The notes: a model not told the origin generated them from the letters alone. A DNA stretch of 64,000 nt from Paracoccaceae bacterium (GCA_028284605.1 JANQRL010000047.1:62001-126000); one strand, 5' to 3'. Positions 1 through 8,180 are shown, counted from the stretch's first letter. Numbers and translations are program-made.

Positions 1-396
1 CTGACCCGGGCGCGGCAGCATTGGGATGCCGCCGCCGCCGAGCAGGGCCAGCGCTGGCATCCGGCGGTGGCGCGGGCAGCGCTGATGATCGACCGGGCGC
101 CGGATCTGGACCTGCCGGCGCTGGCGCGGGAGGCGGGGCTGAGCGCGGGGCGGCTCGGGCGGCTCTTTCGGGCGCAGACCGGGCAGAGCGTCACGGATTT
201 CCGCAACGGGCGCCGGCTGGCGGCGGTGGATCAGGGGGTTGCCGAGGGGCGGGCGCTGCTCACGGCGGCGCTCGATGCGGGGTTCGGCAGCTATGCGCAG
301 TTCTACCGGGTGTTCCGCGCGGCGCGGGGCGCGGCGCCGGGGGTCTGGTACCGGCAAAAGGAAAGGGCCGAGGCGTCGCCGCCCCGGCCCCTCTGA
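1..396 (+). CDS. AraC-family transcriptional regulator, C-terminal part (truncated by window edge)
   Basis: The frame is open from base 1 and ends at a TGA at 394-396, leaving 131 codons of a longer protein. Two helix-turn-helix units typical of the AraC/XylS DNA-binding domain are visible. The first is around LPALAREAGLSAGRLGRLF, and the second around LDAGFGSYAQFYRVFR, followed by the usual G-x-x-P-x-x-(W/Y)-R ending (GAAPGVWYRQ). The sensor domain lies outside the window, so its ligand is unknown. It converges on the neighbouring TRAP operon with only 16 bp between the stops, so it need not control that operon. The family is fairly certain; the function is open. Confidence 0.8.
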   Translation: MTRARQHWDAAAAEQGQRWHPAVARAALMIDRAPDLDLPALAREAGLSAGRLGRLFRAQTGQSVTDFRNGRRLAAVDQGVAEGRALLTAALDAGFGSYAQFYRVFRAARGAAPGVWYRQKERAEASPPRPL

Positions 397-412
397 ACAG
401 GCCGACTAAGGC

Positions 413-1471
413 TCAGTTCATGTCCATTTCGTATTCGGCGGCCAGTTCCGCCTCGGCCTCTTCCACGGCGGCGAGAAGCGCGTCGAGCATTTCCGACCCG
501 CCGTCGACATTCTCGCGGAACCAGTCCTGCACCGGTGCGGCGGCCTCGGCGAAGGCGGCCTTCTGCTCCGGGCTCGGCACATAGATGTCGCCGCCGCCGG
601 CCACGAAGTCTTCATAAGCCTGGATCGACTTGCGCTTCGGCGAGGCGAAGGTCGCCTGCTGGAGCGCGTAGAAACCGTCGAGCACCACGCGGCGCAGTTC
701 GGGCGGCATCTCCATGAACCGGTCGTTGTTCATCCACCAGAGCGCGCCCATGTAGCTGTGCCCGTCCAGCGTCAGGTACTGGAGGCCCGCATCGGGGAAC
801 TTCATGCCCATGATGTCGGTGATGCCGTTGGCGGTGCCTTCGACGACGCCGGTCTGGAGCGAGGTGAAGAGCTCCGGCCACGGGATCGGGGTGGCGGAGG
901 CGCCGAGGGCCTCGACAAGCTGCACCGGCAGGTCGGCGACGATGGAGCGCATCTTGAGCCCTTCGAGGTCGCCCGGGGTCTGCACCTGCCGCTCGGTATT
1001 GGCGAAGTTGCGCCAGCCGCCGGTATTGCCGATGGTCATCAGCCGCACGGTGCCGCCCGAATCCTCCAGCGCCTTGTCGCGCAGGGTGCGCATGAAGTCG
1101 CCCGAAAGCACGCGCTCGGCGACCCGGTCGTCGGACATCAGGTAGGGCAGGTCGAGGACCTGGACATACGGAAAGATGCCCGCAACACCACCGGAGGTGG
1201 AGATGTTGATGTCGATGGAGCCTTCGGAGACGCCCTCGATGCATTCCGCCCCGGTGGAGCAGAGCTGGGTGCCCATGAAGATCTCCACGGCGATGGCGCC
1301 GTTCGAGGCCTGTTCGACATAGTTCTTGAAGACGATGAGGCCGTCATAATCCTCATCGTTCTCGTTCGAGTTCGCGGTGGCCCTGAGCGTGTAGTCCTGC
1401 GCCGCCACGGCCATGGCGGAGCCCGCCACGAGTGTCGCCGCGAGGAGCGTTGTGGTCAGTGATTTCAGCAT
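413..1471 (-). CDS. dctP: TRAP transporter periplasmic solute-binding protein (DctP family)
   Basis: 352 aa starting at the ATG complementary to 1469-1471. It begins with a clear Sec signal peptide (LLAATLVAGSAMAVAAQ, cleavage near residue 25). The DctP fold is marked by the central GLKMRS segment, whose arginine normally salt-bridges the anionic group of the ligand, followed by a PWPELFTSLQTGVVEGT helix. Two cysteines near residue 70 (QLCSTGAEC) could form a disulfide. It is the last gene of the operon monooxygenase - aldo/keto reductase - flavin reductase - dctQ - dctM - dctP, so it probably supplies the substrate of those enzymes. TRAP systems for sulfonates (taurine, isethionate, dihydroxypropanesulfonate) are known. 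A sulfoquinovose-type ligand is inferred from context only. Confidence 0.88.
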   Translation of the reverse strand: MLKSLTTTLLAATLVAGSAMAVAAQDYTLRATANSNENDEDYDGLIVFKNYVEQASNGAIAVEIFMGTQLCSTGAECIEGVSEGSIDINISTSGGVAGIFPYVQVLDLPYLMSDDRVAERVLSGDFMRTLRDKALEDSGGTVRLMTIGNTGGWRNFANTERQVQTPGDLEGLKMRSIVADLPVQLVEALGASATPIPWPELFTSLQTGVVEGTANGITDIMGMKFPDAGLQYLTLDGHSYMGALWWMNNDRFMEMPPELRRVVLDGFYALQQATFASPKRKSIQAYEDFVAGGGDIYVPSPEQKAAFAEAAAPVQDWFRENVDGGSEMLDALLAAVEEAEAELAAEYEMDMN

Positions 1472-1503
1472 GTGGGTCCTCCCTGTGGATGCTGTCTTTT
1501 TGG

Positions 1504-3072
1504 TTAGTTTGCGGGTGGCTCGGGGCTGATGCAAGCCATGTAGCCGATGTCTTCCGGGCAGCCGAGGAAGCCGGTGATGTAAGGCACGGTCATCGAGATC
1601 TGCGGGAAATAGGTGATCAGGAAGATCACCAGGACCTCGACGGCGAGGAAGGGCAGGATGGCGCGGGCGATGGTCTCCACCCGTTCCCGACTGACCGTTG
1701 AGGCGACGAAGAGCACGAGTCCCATTGGGGGCGTGGCGAGGCCCACGGTGAGGTTGACGCTCATGATGATCGCGAAATGGACCGGGTGGACGCCGAGTTC
1801 CACGAAGATCGGCCCCAGGATGGGCCCGAGGATGATGATGGCCGGGCCGGCGTCGAGGAACATGCCCACGATGAAGAGAAGGATGTTGATCAGGAAGAGC
1901 AGGATCAGCGGGTTTTCGGAGAGCGACAGGATCGCCTCGGTGAGGATCTGCGGGGCGTAGGAGAGAGAGACCACCGTCTTGAACGCCACCGCCGCGCCGA
2001 CCAGCAGCAGGACGGCGGAGGTGGAGAGGGCGGAGCGGGCGAGGACCGCCCAGAGATCGCCGGTCTTCATCGATCGCAGGACGAGGAAGCTGACGACGAG
2101 CGCGTAGGCGACCGCCACGGCGGAGGCCTCGGTCGGGGTCATCACGCCGATCAGGATGCCGCCGAGGATGATGATCGGGGTCTGGAGCGGCGCCACGGCC
2201 TTTTTGCAGACGATGCGGAAGTCGGGACTGACCCGGCCCCGGTAGCCCATCAGGATGAAATGGGCGATGAGCAGCATCAGCGCGAAGACGATCCAGAGGC
2301 TGAGGACATGGACGCGGGCGCCGTCGGCATCGAGGCTGGCGAGGCCCACGGGGACCGAGAGCCAGGAATAGAGCGCCATCAGCAGCCCGGCGAGGTTCAG
2401 GCGGAGGAGCGCGAAACTGACCCAGTATTCGGTCTTCGACATCTCCTGATTGCGCTGCACGATGCGCTCGGCCTTGGGCAGGTCGTAGCGGTCGGCCATG
2501 AGGCGGACGACGAGCATCAGGCCGACGCCGACCAGGATGCCGGGCACGATACCGGCGAGGAAGAGCGAGGCGACGCTTTCGCCCATCACATAGGCGTAGA
2601 TGATCATGATCCCCGAGGGCGGGATGATCGGGCCGATGACGGAGGAGGCGGCGGTGACTGCGGCGGCGAATTTGCGGCTGTACCCGTTCTTCTCCATCGC
2701 CGGGATCAGGGTCGACCCCAAGGCAGATGTATCGGCCACCGCGGAACCCGAGAGGCCCGCGAAGAGCATCGAGGAGAGGATGTTGACCTGCGCCAGCCCG
2801 CCCCGGAGATGGCCCATGAAGGCCTGGGAGAACTCCACGAGCCGCAGCGTGATGCCGCCCCGGTTCATGATCTCGCCCGCCAGCATGAAGAACGGGAGCG
2901 CCATCAGCGGGAAGCTGTCCATCCCGTTGTAAAGATTGCGGTAAAGCACGGAAAGCTGGCGCTCCTGCCCGTCGAGGATCAGAAGGCCGAAGGGCGCGGC
3001 GAGAAGCGCGAAGACGACCGGCAGGCCGATCATCAAGAGGACGAGGAAGAGCGGCAGGAACCAGATCAGCAT
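1504..3072 (-). CDS. dctM: TRAP transporter large permease (DctM), enlarged
   Basis: 522 aa membrane protein with the DctM/SiaM elevator-domain features: GLSGSAVADTSALGSTLIP near residue 100, VIGPIIPPSGIMIIYAY near 150, and a C-terminal NLTVGLATPPMGLVLFV. The usual DctM is 425-450 aa. The extra length lies between about residues 195 and 295, where a charged stretch (DRYDLPKAERIVQRNQ) and two extra hydrophobic segments interrupt the family pattern. The start ATG shares one base with the stop of dctQ upstream, showing translational coupling. It forms the Na+-coupled transport channel with DctQ and is fed by the DctP 33 bp downstream. Confidence 0.9.
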   Translation of the reverse strand: MLIWFLPLFLVLLMIGLPVVFALLAAPFGLLILDGQERQLSVLYRNLYNGMDSFPLMALPFFMLAGEIMNRGGITLRLVEFSQAFMGHLRGGLAQVNILSSMLFAGLSGSAVADTSALGSTLIPAMEKNGYSRKFAAAVTAASSVIGPIIPPSGIMIIYAYVMGESVASLFLAGIVPGILVGVGLMLVVRLMADRYDLPKAERIVQRNQEMSKTEYWVSFALLRLNLAGLLMALYSWLSVPVGLASLDADGARVHVLSLWIVFALMLLIAHFILMGYRGRVSPDFRIVCKKAVAPLQTPIIILGGILIGVMTPTEASAVAVAYALVVSFLVLRSMKTGDLWAVLARSALSTSAVLLLVGAAVAFKTVVSLSYAPQILTEAILSLSENPLILLFLINILLFIVGMFLDAGPAIIILGPILGPIFVELGVHPVHFAIIMSVNLTVGLATPPMGLVLFVASTVSRERVETIARAILPFLAVEVLVIFLITYFPQISMTVPYITGFLGCPEDIGYMACISPEPPAN

Positions 3073-3668
3073 CAGTCGGCCCCCGCCATTTCCTCACCGC
3101 CCACGGGCGGGAGCCGGTCGCCACCGCCGAAGAGCGTGACGAGCTGCCGGATCAGCAGTTCGAGGGAGACCAGCAGCATCAGGTTCACCCCGACCCAGAG
3201 CGAAGCGTATTGGTAGCTGTTGGCGAAGCGCGCGCCGCAGCGGCCGATCTCGATCCCGAAGGGCCAGCGGAGGGAGGACGAGCAGCCGCGCCCCGACATC
3301 GTGTCGACATGGTTGTTGAGGCCCTTGTCCCAGGCGATGAGGAGCACCCAGATCGTGATCGCAAGCAGGATCAGGCCGAGAAGCGCCGCCAGGGTGCGGC
3401 TCAGCGCTCGTTCCACGAGGTCGATGGCCACGAAGCCGCCCTGCCGGAATGCCAGCGGCGCCATCAGCCCGGTCATCCAGAGCATCCCGAAGCGTGCCGC
3501 CTCCTCGGTCCAGTTCGGGGCGTCGTTGAAGGCGTAGCGCATCACCACCTGGGTCAGGATGAAGACGACCATCAGCGCGAGGGCGATGACGGCGATCCAG
3601 CGCCCGACCGCGAGGATCCGGCTGTTGAGCCAATCGAGCGGCTTCAGCAATGTCAGCATGAGATCCAT
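3072..3668 (-). CDS. dctQ: TRAP transporter small permease (DctQ), enlarged
   Basis: 198 aa with four predicted membrane helices and the DctQ signature region around FNDAPNWTEEAARFGMLWM. Between helices 3 and 4 is a roughly 40-residue loop containing three cysteines or so (MSGRGCSSS, GRCGARF) that ordinary 160-180 aa DctQ proteins lack. It pairs with the equally enlarged DctM whose start overlaps its stop by one base. A 66-bp gap separates it from the flavin reductase upstream, so one transcript from the monooxygenase promoter is likely. The family call is firm; the role of the insertion is unknown. Confidence 0.87.
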   Translation of the reverse strand: MDLMLTLLKPLDWLNSRILAVGRWIAVIALALMVVFILTQVVMRYAFNDAPNWTEEAARFGMLWMTGLMAPLAFRQGGFVAIDLVERALSRTLAALLGLILLAITIWVLLIAWDKGLNNHVDTMSGRGCSSSLRWPFGIEIGRCGARFANSYQYASLWVGVNLMLLVSLELLIRQLVTLFGGGDRLPPVGGEEMAGAD

Positions 3669-3734
3669 GCCGGTCTCCTCCTCCCGCGCCGTGACCTCCC
3701 CGCCCCGGCGTCTTGCCTCAGATCATCCCTCAGA

Positions 3735-4226
3735 TCATCCCTTCAAGCTGACGAAGCGGCCGCCCTGGAACAAGAGCGGCATGCCGGTGCGCCAGGCGGC
3801 GCTCTCCACCCGGCCGACGATGATGATGTGGTCGCCGGCGTCGTGGTAGGTCTCGCGGCGGCATTCGAAGCGCGCGAGACAGCCGTCGATCAGCGGGATG
3901 CCATGCGCGCTGGCCTGCCAGTCGAGCCCGTCGAAGGCGCTGGCCTCGCGGGTGAAACCGTCGCAGATCGCCTGCTGATGGCCGTCGAGCACATGGATCG
4001 CGAAGCGTTGGGCATCCTTGAAATAGTCGAACCGGTTCGAGGTCTTGGCCGGGGACCAAAGCACCAGCGGCGGGTCGAGCGAGACGCTGGCGAAGCTGTT
4101 GGCGGTGATGCCGACCGGGCCGTCGGCGCTCGACGTGGTGATCACGGTGACGCCGGTCGCGAAGCTGCCGAGGGCGTCCCGGTAGCCGCGCGGGTCGTCC
4201 TCGGGCGGGAACGCCGGGCAGGTCAT
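3735..4226 (-). CDS. smoA: NAD(P)H:FMN reductase, SmoA-like, partner of the LLM monooxygenase
   Basis: 163 aa flavin-reductase-like domain (HpaC/SsuE-type split-barrel family). Visible hallmarks are GSFATGVTVITT near residue 20, GITANSFASVSLDPPLVLW near 40, an HVLDG element, and a terminal GRV strand. The chosen ATG (4224-4226) shares one base with the TGA of the aldo/keto reductase; a GTG one codon earlier is the alternative start. Family members supply reduced FMN to a two-component flavin monooxygenase, and such a monooxygenase lies two genes upstream in the same operon. The order monooxygenase - AKR - flavin reductase matches the smoC-smoB-smoA set. The SmoA assignment is inference from order plus family. 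Confidence 0.72.
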   Translation of the reverse strand: MTCPAFPPEDDPRGYRDALGSFATGVTVITTSSADGPVGITANSFASVSLDPPLVLWSPAKTSNRFDYFKDAQRFAIHVLDGHQQAICDGFTREASAFDGLDWQASAHGIPLIDGCLARFECRRETYHDAGDHIIIVGRVESAAWRTGMPLLFQGGRFVSLKG

Positions 4227-5119
4227 CACGGCACCTCATAGCCGAGCGCAGCGGTGTAGAGACGGTACCACGCCTCGCGGTCGATTTTTGCGTCAAGAGC
4301 GGCAGATAGGCTCTTGATGCGATTCAGATTATTCGTGCCCATGACGGGGAGGATGTTGGCCGGATGCGCCAGCAGCCAGGCCACAGCCACCGAGGCCGGG
4401 TCGGTGCCCAGGCGCTCCGCTTCGCTCGCCAGAGCGGTCCGGAGCGCCGCCGTCTCCGGCGCATCGCCGACCAGCGCGCCGCCGCCGAGGGGCGACCAGG
4501 CCATGATCGGCTGGCCCTGGCGCTGGTGGAACGCCACGTCTCCATTGGTGAAGCCCTCATGGGCCATCAGGCTCAGCTCGATCTGGTTCGTGACGAGCGG
4601 CACCTGCATTCCTGATTGCAGCAGCTCCCAATCCCAGGGTCGGAAGTTCGAGACACCGACGCTGCGGACCTTGCCGGAGGCGACGACCTCGTCCAGTGCC
4701 GCGCCGGTCTCGTGATGATCCATCATCGGGTCGGGGCGGTGGATCAGCAGCAGGTCGATATGATCGATCCCCATCAGCCGCAGGGAATGGTCGACCGAGG
4801 TCAGGATGTGGGCGCGGGACGTGTCGTAATGCTTCACGCTCGCGCCCGCATGCCGGCCCATCGGCGCCACGATGTCGCATTTCGTCACGATTTCAATGCG
4901 TTGCTTGATCTCGGGCGTGAGCGCCGCGCCCATCAGTTCCTCGGCCATATAGCCGCCATAGATGTCGGCCTGGTCCATGGTGGTGATGCCCTGGTCGAGG
5001 CAGGCGGCGATCTTGTTGCGGATATGCTCCGGGCTGGTGTCGGCATCGTCGCCGAGCCGCCAGGTGCCGTAGACGATGCGGCTGAAGCTCAGCCCCTCGG
5101 CGATCTCAACCCGCTCCAT
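4226..5119 (-). CDS. smoB: Aldo/keto reductase, SmoB-like (6-oxo-glucose reductase candidate)
   Basis: 297 aa (alpha/beta)8-barrel NADPH-dependent reductase. The AKR tetrad is present: Asp and Tyr in QADIYGGYMAEE (about residues 50-55), Lys in IVTKCDI and His in LLIHRPDP. The C-terminal GTNNLNRIKS loop is the typical cofactor-phosphate binder. The N-terminal RIVYGTWRLGDDADTSP resembles SmoB as I remember it. In the sulfo-SMO pathway SmoB reduces 6-dehydroglucose, formed when SmoC removes sulfite from sulfoquinovose, to glucose. One-base overlaps on both sides place it between the monooxygenase and the flavin reductase in a tightly coupled trio. The reaction is inferred, not visible. Confidence 0.72.
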   Translation of the reverse strand: MERVEIAEGLSFSRIVYGTWRLGDDADTSPEHIRNKIAACLDQGITTMDQADIYGGYMAEELMGAALTPEIKQRIEIVTKCDIVAPMGRHAGASVKHYDTSRAHILTSVDHSLRLMGIDHIDLLLIHRPDPMMDHHETGAALDEVVASGKVRSVGVSNFRPWDWELLQSGMQVPLVTNQIELSLMAHEGFTNGDVAFHQRQGQPIMAWSPLGGGALVGDAPETAALRTALASEAERLGTDPASVAVAWLLAHPANILPVMGTNNLNRIKSLSAALDAKIDREAWYRLYTAALGYEVP

Positions 5120-6276
5120 CAGACGCGCTCCCCGACGCCGAGCGGGGTGGCCGGAACGCTCCCCGGCACCCGGCCGTATTCGTGGGGCAGGGAACAGGTC
5201 TTCAGGTCCGGCATGACGCGCTTTCCGAAATGCTGCGCCTCGTCGATATGGGGGTAGCCGGAGAAGATGAAGGCGCGGATGCCCATCTTGCGGTAGTCCT
5301 CGATCTGGCTCAGCACCTGATCGGTGGAGCCGACGAGCGCCGCGCCGCAGCCCGAGCGCGCCCGGCCCACGCCGGTCCAGAGATTGGGCTCGACATAGCC
5401 GAACTTGTCGGCGAGTTCGCGGGCCTTGGCCTGGTGCGACACGCCGAGCGAGATCGAATCATGGGCGCGGTCGCGGATCAGGCGGCCGTATTCGTCGTCG
5501 AGCTTGCTGACGAGGTGGTCGGCGTAGTCCCGCGCCTCCGCCTCGGTATCGCGGACGATCATGTGAACGCGGAGGCCGTAGTCGAGGGTTCTTCCATATT
5601 TCTCAGCAACCTGATGGACGTCCTTCATGCGTTGCGCGAGGTTTTCCTTGGGCTCCGGCCACATCAGGTAGACGTCGCAATGCTGGCCGCAGAGCTCCAG
5701 CGCGGCGGGGGAATAGCCGCCGAAATAGAGTAGCGGCCCGCCGTTCTGCTGATAGGGGCGTGCGGGGTCGGTGGTCAGGCCCTCGAACTGGTAGACCTCG
5801 CCCTGATAGTCGATCCGGTCGCGGGTCCAGGCCTGTTTGAGGATCTCGACGACCTCGCGGGAGCGCTGGTAGCGGAAGGCGCTTTCGGCCACTTCGCCGG
5901 GGAAATCCGAGGAGATGACGTTCAGCGTCAGGCGCCCCTTCAGCATGTGATCGAGGGTCGCGACGGTGCGCGCGAGCATGATCGGCTGCATCTCGCCGCA
6001 GCGGATCGCGGCGAGGAAGTTGATCCGTGTGGTGAGCTGCGACATCGCGGCGACGAAGCTCAGCGTGTCCTGCCCGACCTGGTAGGAGGAGGGGGCGAGG
6101 ACGTTGCGGAAGCCCTGACGCTCGGCCTCCTGCACGATGTCGCGGCAATGCTCGAAGGAGGAGCGCAGATCGCCCTCGGGCACGCCCAGATAGCGGTAGT
6201 CGTCGGAGCAGAGCGCCGAGAACCAGGACACCTCGGCGGCGTCGAGATCGGCCGATGTGACGGGCACGATGGTCAT
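5119..6276 (-). CDS. smoC: LLM-class FMNH2-dependent sulfonate monooxygenase, SmoC-like
   Basis: 385 aa bacterial-luciferase-like barrel of the SsuD/SmoC type. The protein starts VSWFSALCSDDYRYLGVP after a short N-terminal extension. It carries the sulfonate-binding pair in GLRVHMIVRDT (the R-x-H of SsuD) and the lid arginine segment GRARSGCGAALVGSTDQVL near residue 310. In the known pathway SmoC oxidises C6 of sulfoquinovose, releasing sulfite and 6-oxo-glucose with FMNH2 from SmoA. It is the first gene of the operon; the 96-bp gap to the divergent GntR gene holds the likely promoter and operator. A general alkanesulfonate monooxygenase is the main alternative, but the AKR neighbour argues for a sugar sulfonate. 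Confidence 0.75.
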   Translation of the reverse strand: MTIVPVTSADLDAAEVSWFSALCSDDYRYLGVPEGDLRSSFEHCRDIVQEAERQGFRNVLAPSSYQVGQDTLSFVAAMSQLTTRINFLAAIRCGEMQPIMLARTVATLDHMLKGRLTLNVISSDFPGEVAESAFRYQRSREVVEILKQAWTRDRIDYQGEVYQFEGLTTDPARPYQQNGGPLLYFGGYSPAALELCGQHCDVYLMWPEPKENLAQRMKDVHQVAEKYGRTLDYGLRVHMIVRDTEAEARDYADHLVSKLDDEYGRLIRDRAHDSISLGVSHQAKARELADKFGYVEPNLWTGVGRARSGCGAALVGSTDQVLSQIEDYRKMGIRAFIFSGYPHIDEAQHFGKRVMPDLKTCSLPHEYGRVPGSVPATPLGVGERV

Positions 6277-6318
6277 TGATTCCCCCCTCGATTTTCGACT
6301 TGCGTAGCATTCGTCGGG

Positions 6319-6341
6319 TGATGCATCAATCCTGTATCAAT
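6319..6341. promoter_or_regulatory. Candidate GntR operator between divergent smoC and gntR
   Basis: A perfect 10-bp palindrome TGATGCATCA (6319-6328) sits in the middle of the divergent gap. The hexamer ATCAAT occurs at 6325-6330 and again at 6336-6341, 11 bp apart, i.e. on the same DNA face. HutC-type GntR proteins bind such short dyads next to their own gene. No footprint-level evidence can be read from sequence. Confidence 0.45.
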
Positions 6342-6372
6342 TTGCCGATCCGGGGACGGGAGGACGGTTGGC

Positions 6373-7089
6373 ATGTCGGCGTCACCGCCGGGCTCGGCGC
6401 TTCCGCGCTATGTTCAGATCAGCGAGATGCTGATCCGCGAGATCGCGGCCGGGCGGCTGTCGGACGGGGCGCGCCTGGCGCCGGAGCGGCAGATGGCGGC
6501 GGAGCAGGGGGTATCTGTCGGGACCCTGCGCAAGGCTTTGGATATATTGGAGAAACGGGGGCTTCTGGCGCGCATTCAGGGCTCCGGCAATTATGTCCGG
6601 GCGCGGGCGGATGTGCCCAGCATCTACGCCTTCTTCCGGCTCGAACGGCCCGAGGGCGGCGGGTTGCCGACCGCGGAGGTGCTGAGTGCGGAGCGGGCGC
6701 TGAAGCCTGTGGCGGCGCCGGAGTTCGGGCCTTCTGTCGAGGGGTTGCGGATTCGTCGGCTTAGGCGGCTCGACGGGGTGCCGGCGGCGCTGGAGGAAAT
6801 CTGGCTCGACGGCGATACGGCCCGGGGGCTCAGGCCCGGGGCGCTGCCCGAATCGCTCTACCTGCATTACCGCGAGGCTTTGGGCCTGGTGATCGGTCAG
6901 GCCGAGGACCGGATCGGCGTCGCCGCGGTGCCGGACTGGGCGCCGGCGGGGTTCGGGATCGCGCCCGGGACCCATGCCGGCCATGTCGAGCGGCGGAGCT
7001 GGGCGCAGGATGGCCGCGCCGTGGAGTATTCCCGGACTTGGTTCGATAACGACAAGGCGCGCTACATCTCGCGCCTCGGCAGAGGGTAA
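6373..7089 (+). CDS. GntR-family (HutC subfamily) transcriptional regulator
   Basis: 238 aa. The N-terminal winged helix spans residues 10-75 with the GntR signature LAPERQMAAEQGVSVGTLRK and wing ARIQGSGNYV. The C-terminal half is a UTRA effector domain ending in EYSRTWFDNDKARY, as in HutC/PhnF/TreR proteins that sense small metabolites or sugars. The ATG at 6373 follows a GGGAGGA ribosome site. It is divergent from the smoC-like operon and 2 bp from a co-directional Gfo/Idh/MocA gene, so it probably controls both through the palindromes in the gap. The inducer could be a sulfoquinovose-related metabolite, by context only. Confidence 0.85.
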   Translation: MSASPPGSALPRYVQISEMLIREIAAGRLSDGARLAPERQMAAEQGVSVGTLRKALDILEKRGLLARIQGSGNYVRARADVPSIYAFFRLERPEGGGLPTAEVLSAERALKPVAAPEFGPSVEGLRIRRLRRLDGVPAALEEIWLDGDTARGLRPGALPESLYLHYREALGLVIGQAEDRIGVAAVPDWAPAGFGIAPGTHAGHVERRSWAQDGRAVEYSRTWFDNDKARYISRLGRG

Positions 7090-7091
7090 GA

Positions 7092-8180
7092 ATGTCAGAA
7101 ATCGTAAACTACGGCATCATCGGCTGCGGCATGATGGGGCGCGAGCATGTCGAGAATATCGGCCTCCTGCCGGGTGCGCGGGTGGCCGCCGTCACCGATC
7201 CAGAGACGGACCTGGCCGCGAGCGCGGCACAGCTCGCTGGCGGCGCGGCGGTGCTGCCGGACCTCGCCGCGATGCTGGCCCATGAGCCGCTCGACGCCCT
7301 CGTCATCGTCAGCCCGAACCACCTGCATATCCCGCAACTGAAGGAGATCGCCGCGACCCGCCCGCTGCCGGTGCTCTGCGAGAAACCGCTCTACACGGCG
7401 CCCGCCGATACCGCGGTGATCCCGCGCTTCGAGGCGACCTATCCGGCGCCGATCTGGGTGGCGATGGAGTACCGCTACATGCCGCCCATCGCCGCCTTCA
7501 TCGAAGAGGCGCGCGCGGCGACCGGCGGGATCGCGATGCTGACGATCCGCGAACACCGGTTCCCGTTCCTCCCGAAGATCGGCAACTGGAACCGGTTCAA
7601 CGCCTATTCCGGCGGGACGCTCGTGGAAAAATGCTGTCATTTCTTCGACTTGATGCGGCTCATTCTCGATGACGAGCCGGTGCGGGTGATGGCGAGCGCC
7701 GGGCAAAGCCTGAACCACAAGACCGAGAGCTATGAGGGCCGGGTGCCCGATGTCTGGGACAACGGCTATGTGATCCTCGATTTCGCCGGCGGGGCGCGGG
7801 CGATGCTGGAGCTTTGCATGTTCGCGGAAGGCTCGCGCTATCAGGAGGAGCTGACCGCCGTGGGCCCGCAAGGCAAGATCGAGTGCCGGGTGCCCGGGCC
7901 GGGACGGTTCTGGCCGGAGAAACTGGGGCCGGCGCCGGTGCCGCAATTGGTGCTCAGCCCGCGTGTGAAGGGGCCGGAGGTGCGCGAGATCCCGGTCGAT
8001 CCGGCGCTGCTTGCGGCGGGGGACCACAATGGCGCGACCTTCTATCAGCACCAGCGGTTTCTCGAGGTGGTGCGCGGCCATGGCCGGGTCGAGGTCGGGC
8101 TCGGCGACGGCGCCGCGGCGGTGCGGATCGGGCTCGCGGCGCAGGAGAGCGCGGAGACCGGGCAGGCGGTGACGCTCTGA
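7092..8180 (+). CDS. Gfo/Idh/MocA-family NAD-dependent protein; candidate GH188-type sulfoquinovosidase
   Basis: 362 aa. The N-terminal Rossmann fold shows YGIIGCGMMGREHVENI near residue 5 and the family EKP motif in LCEKPLYT near residue 98. The C-terminal alpha/beta domain contains GGTLVEKCCHFFDLMR (catalytic His region). Family members oxidise sugars or cyclitols. One branch (GH188) uses bound NAD+ to hydrolyse sulfoquinovosides and is found inside sulfoquinovose gene clusters. The window has no GH31 sulfoquinovosidase, and this gene sits beside the smo-like operon under the same divergent regulator, so a GH188 role is attractive. An ordinary sugar dehydrogenase is equally allowed by the sequence I can see. 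Confidence 0.82.
   Translation: MSEIVNYGIIGCGMMGREHVENIGLLPGARVAAVTDPETDLAASAAQLAGGAAVLPDLAAMLAHEPLDALVIVSPNHLHIPQLKEIAATRPLPVLCEKPLYTAPADTAVIPRFEATYPAPIWVAMEYRYMPPIAAFIEEARAATGGIAMLTIREHRFPFLPKIGNWNRFNAYSGGTLVEKCCHFFDLMRLILDDEPVRVMASAGQSLNHKTESYEGRVPDVWDNGYVILDFAGGARAMLELCMFAEGSRYQEELTAVGPQGKIECRVPGPGRFWPEKLGPAPVPQLVLSPRVKGPEVREIPVDPALLAAGDHNGATFYQHQRFLEVVRGHGRVEVGLGDGAAAVRIGLAAQESAETGQAVTL

Noticed and set aside
413..3124. A 903-codon minus-strand frame that appears to fuse DctP with upstream sequence
   Set aside because: Only the last 352 codons, from the ATG at 1471, resemble a protein; the upstream part is the out-of-frame shadow of dctM.
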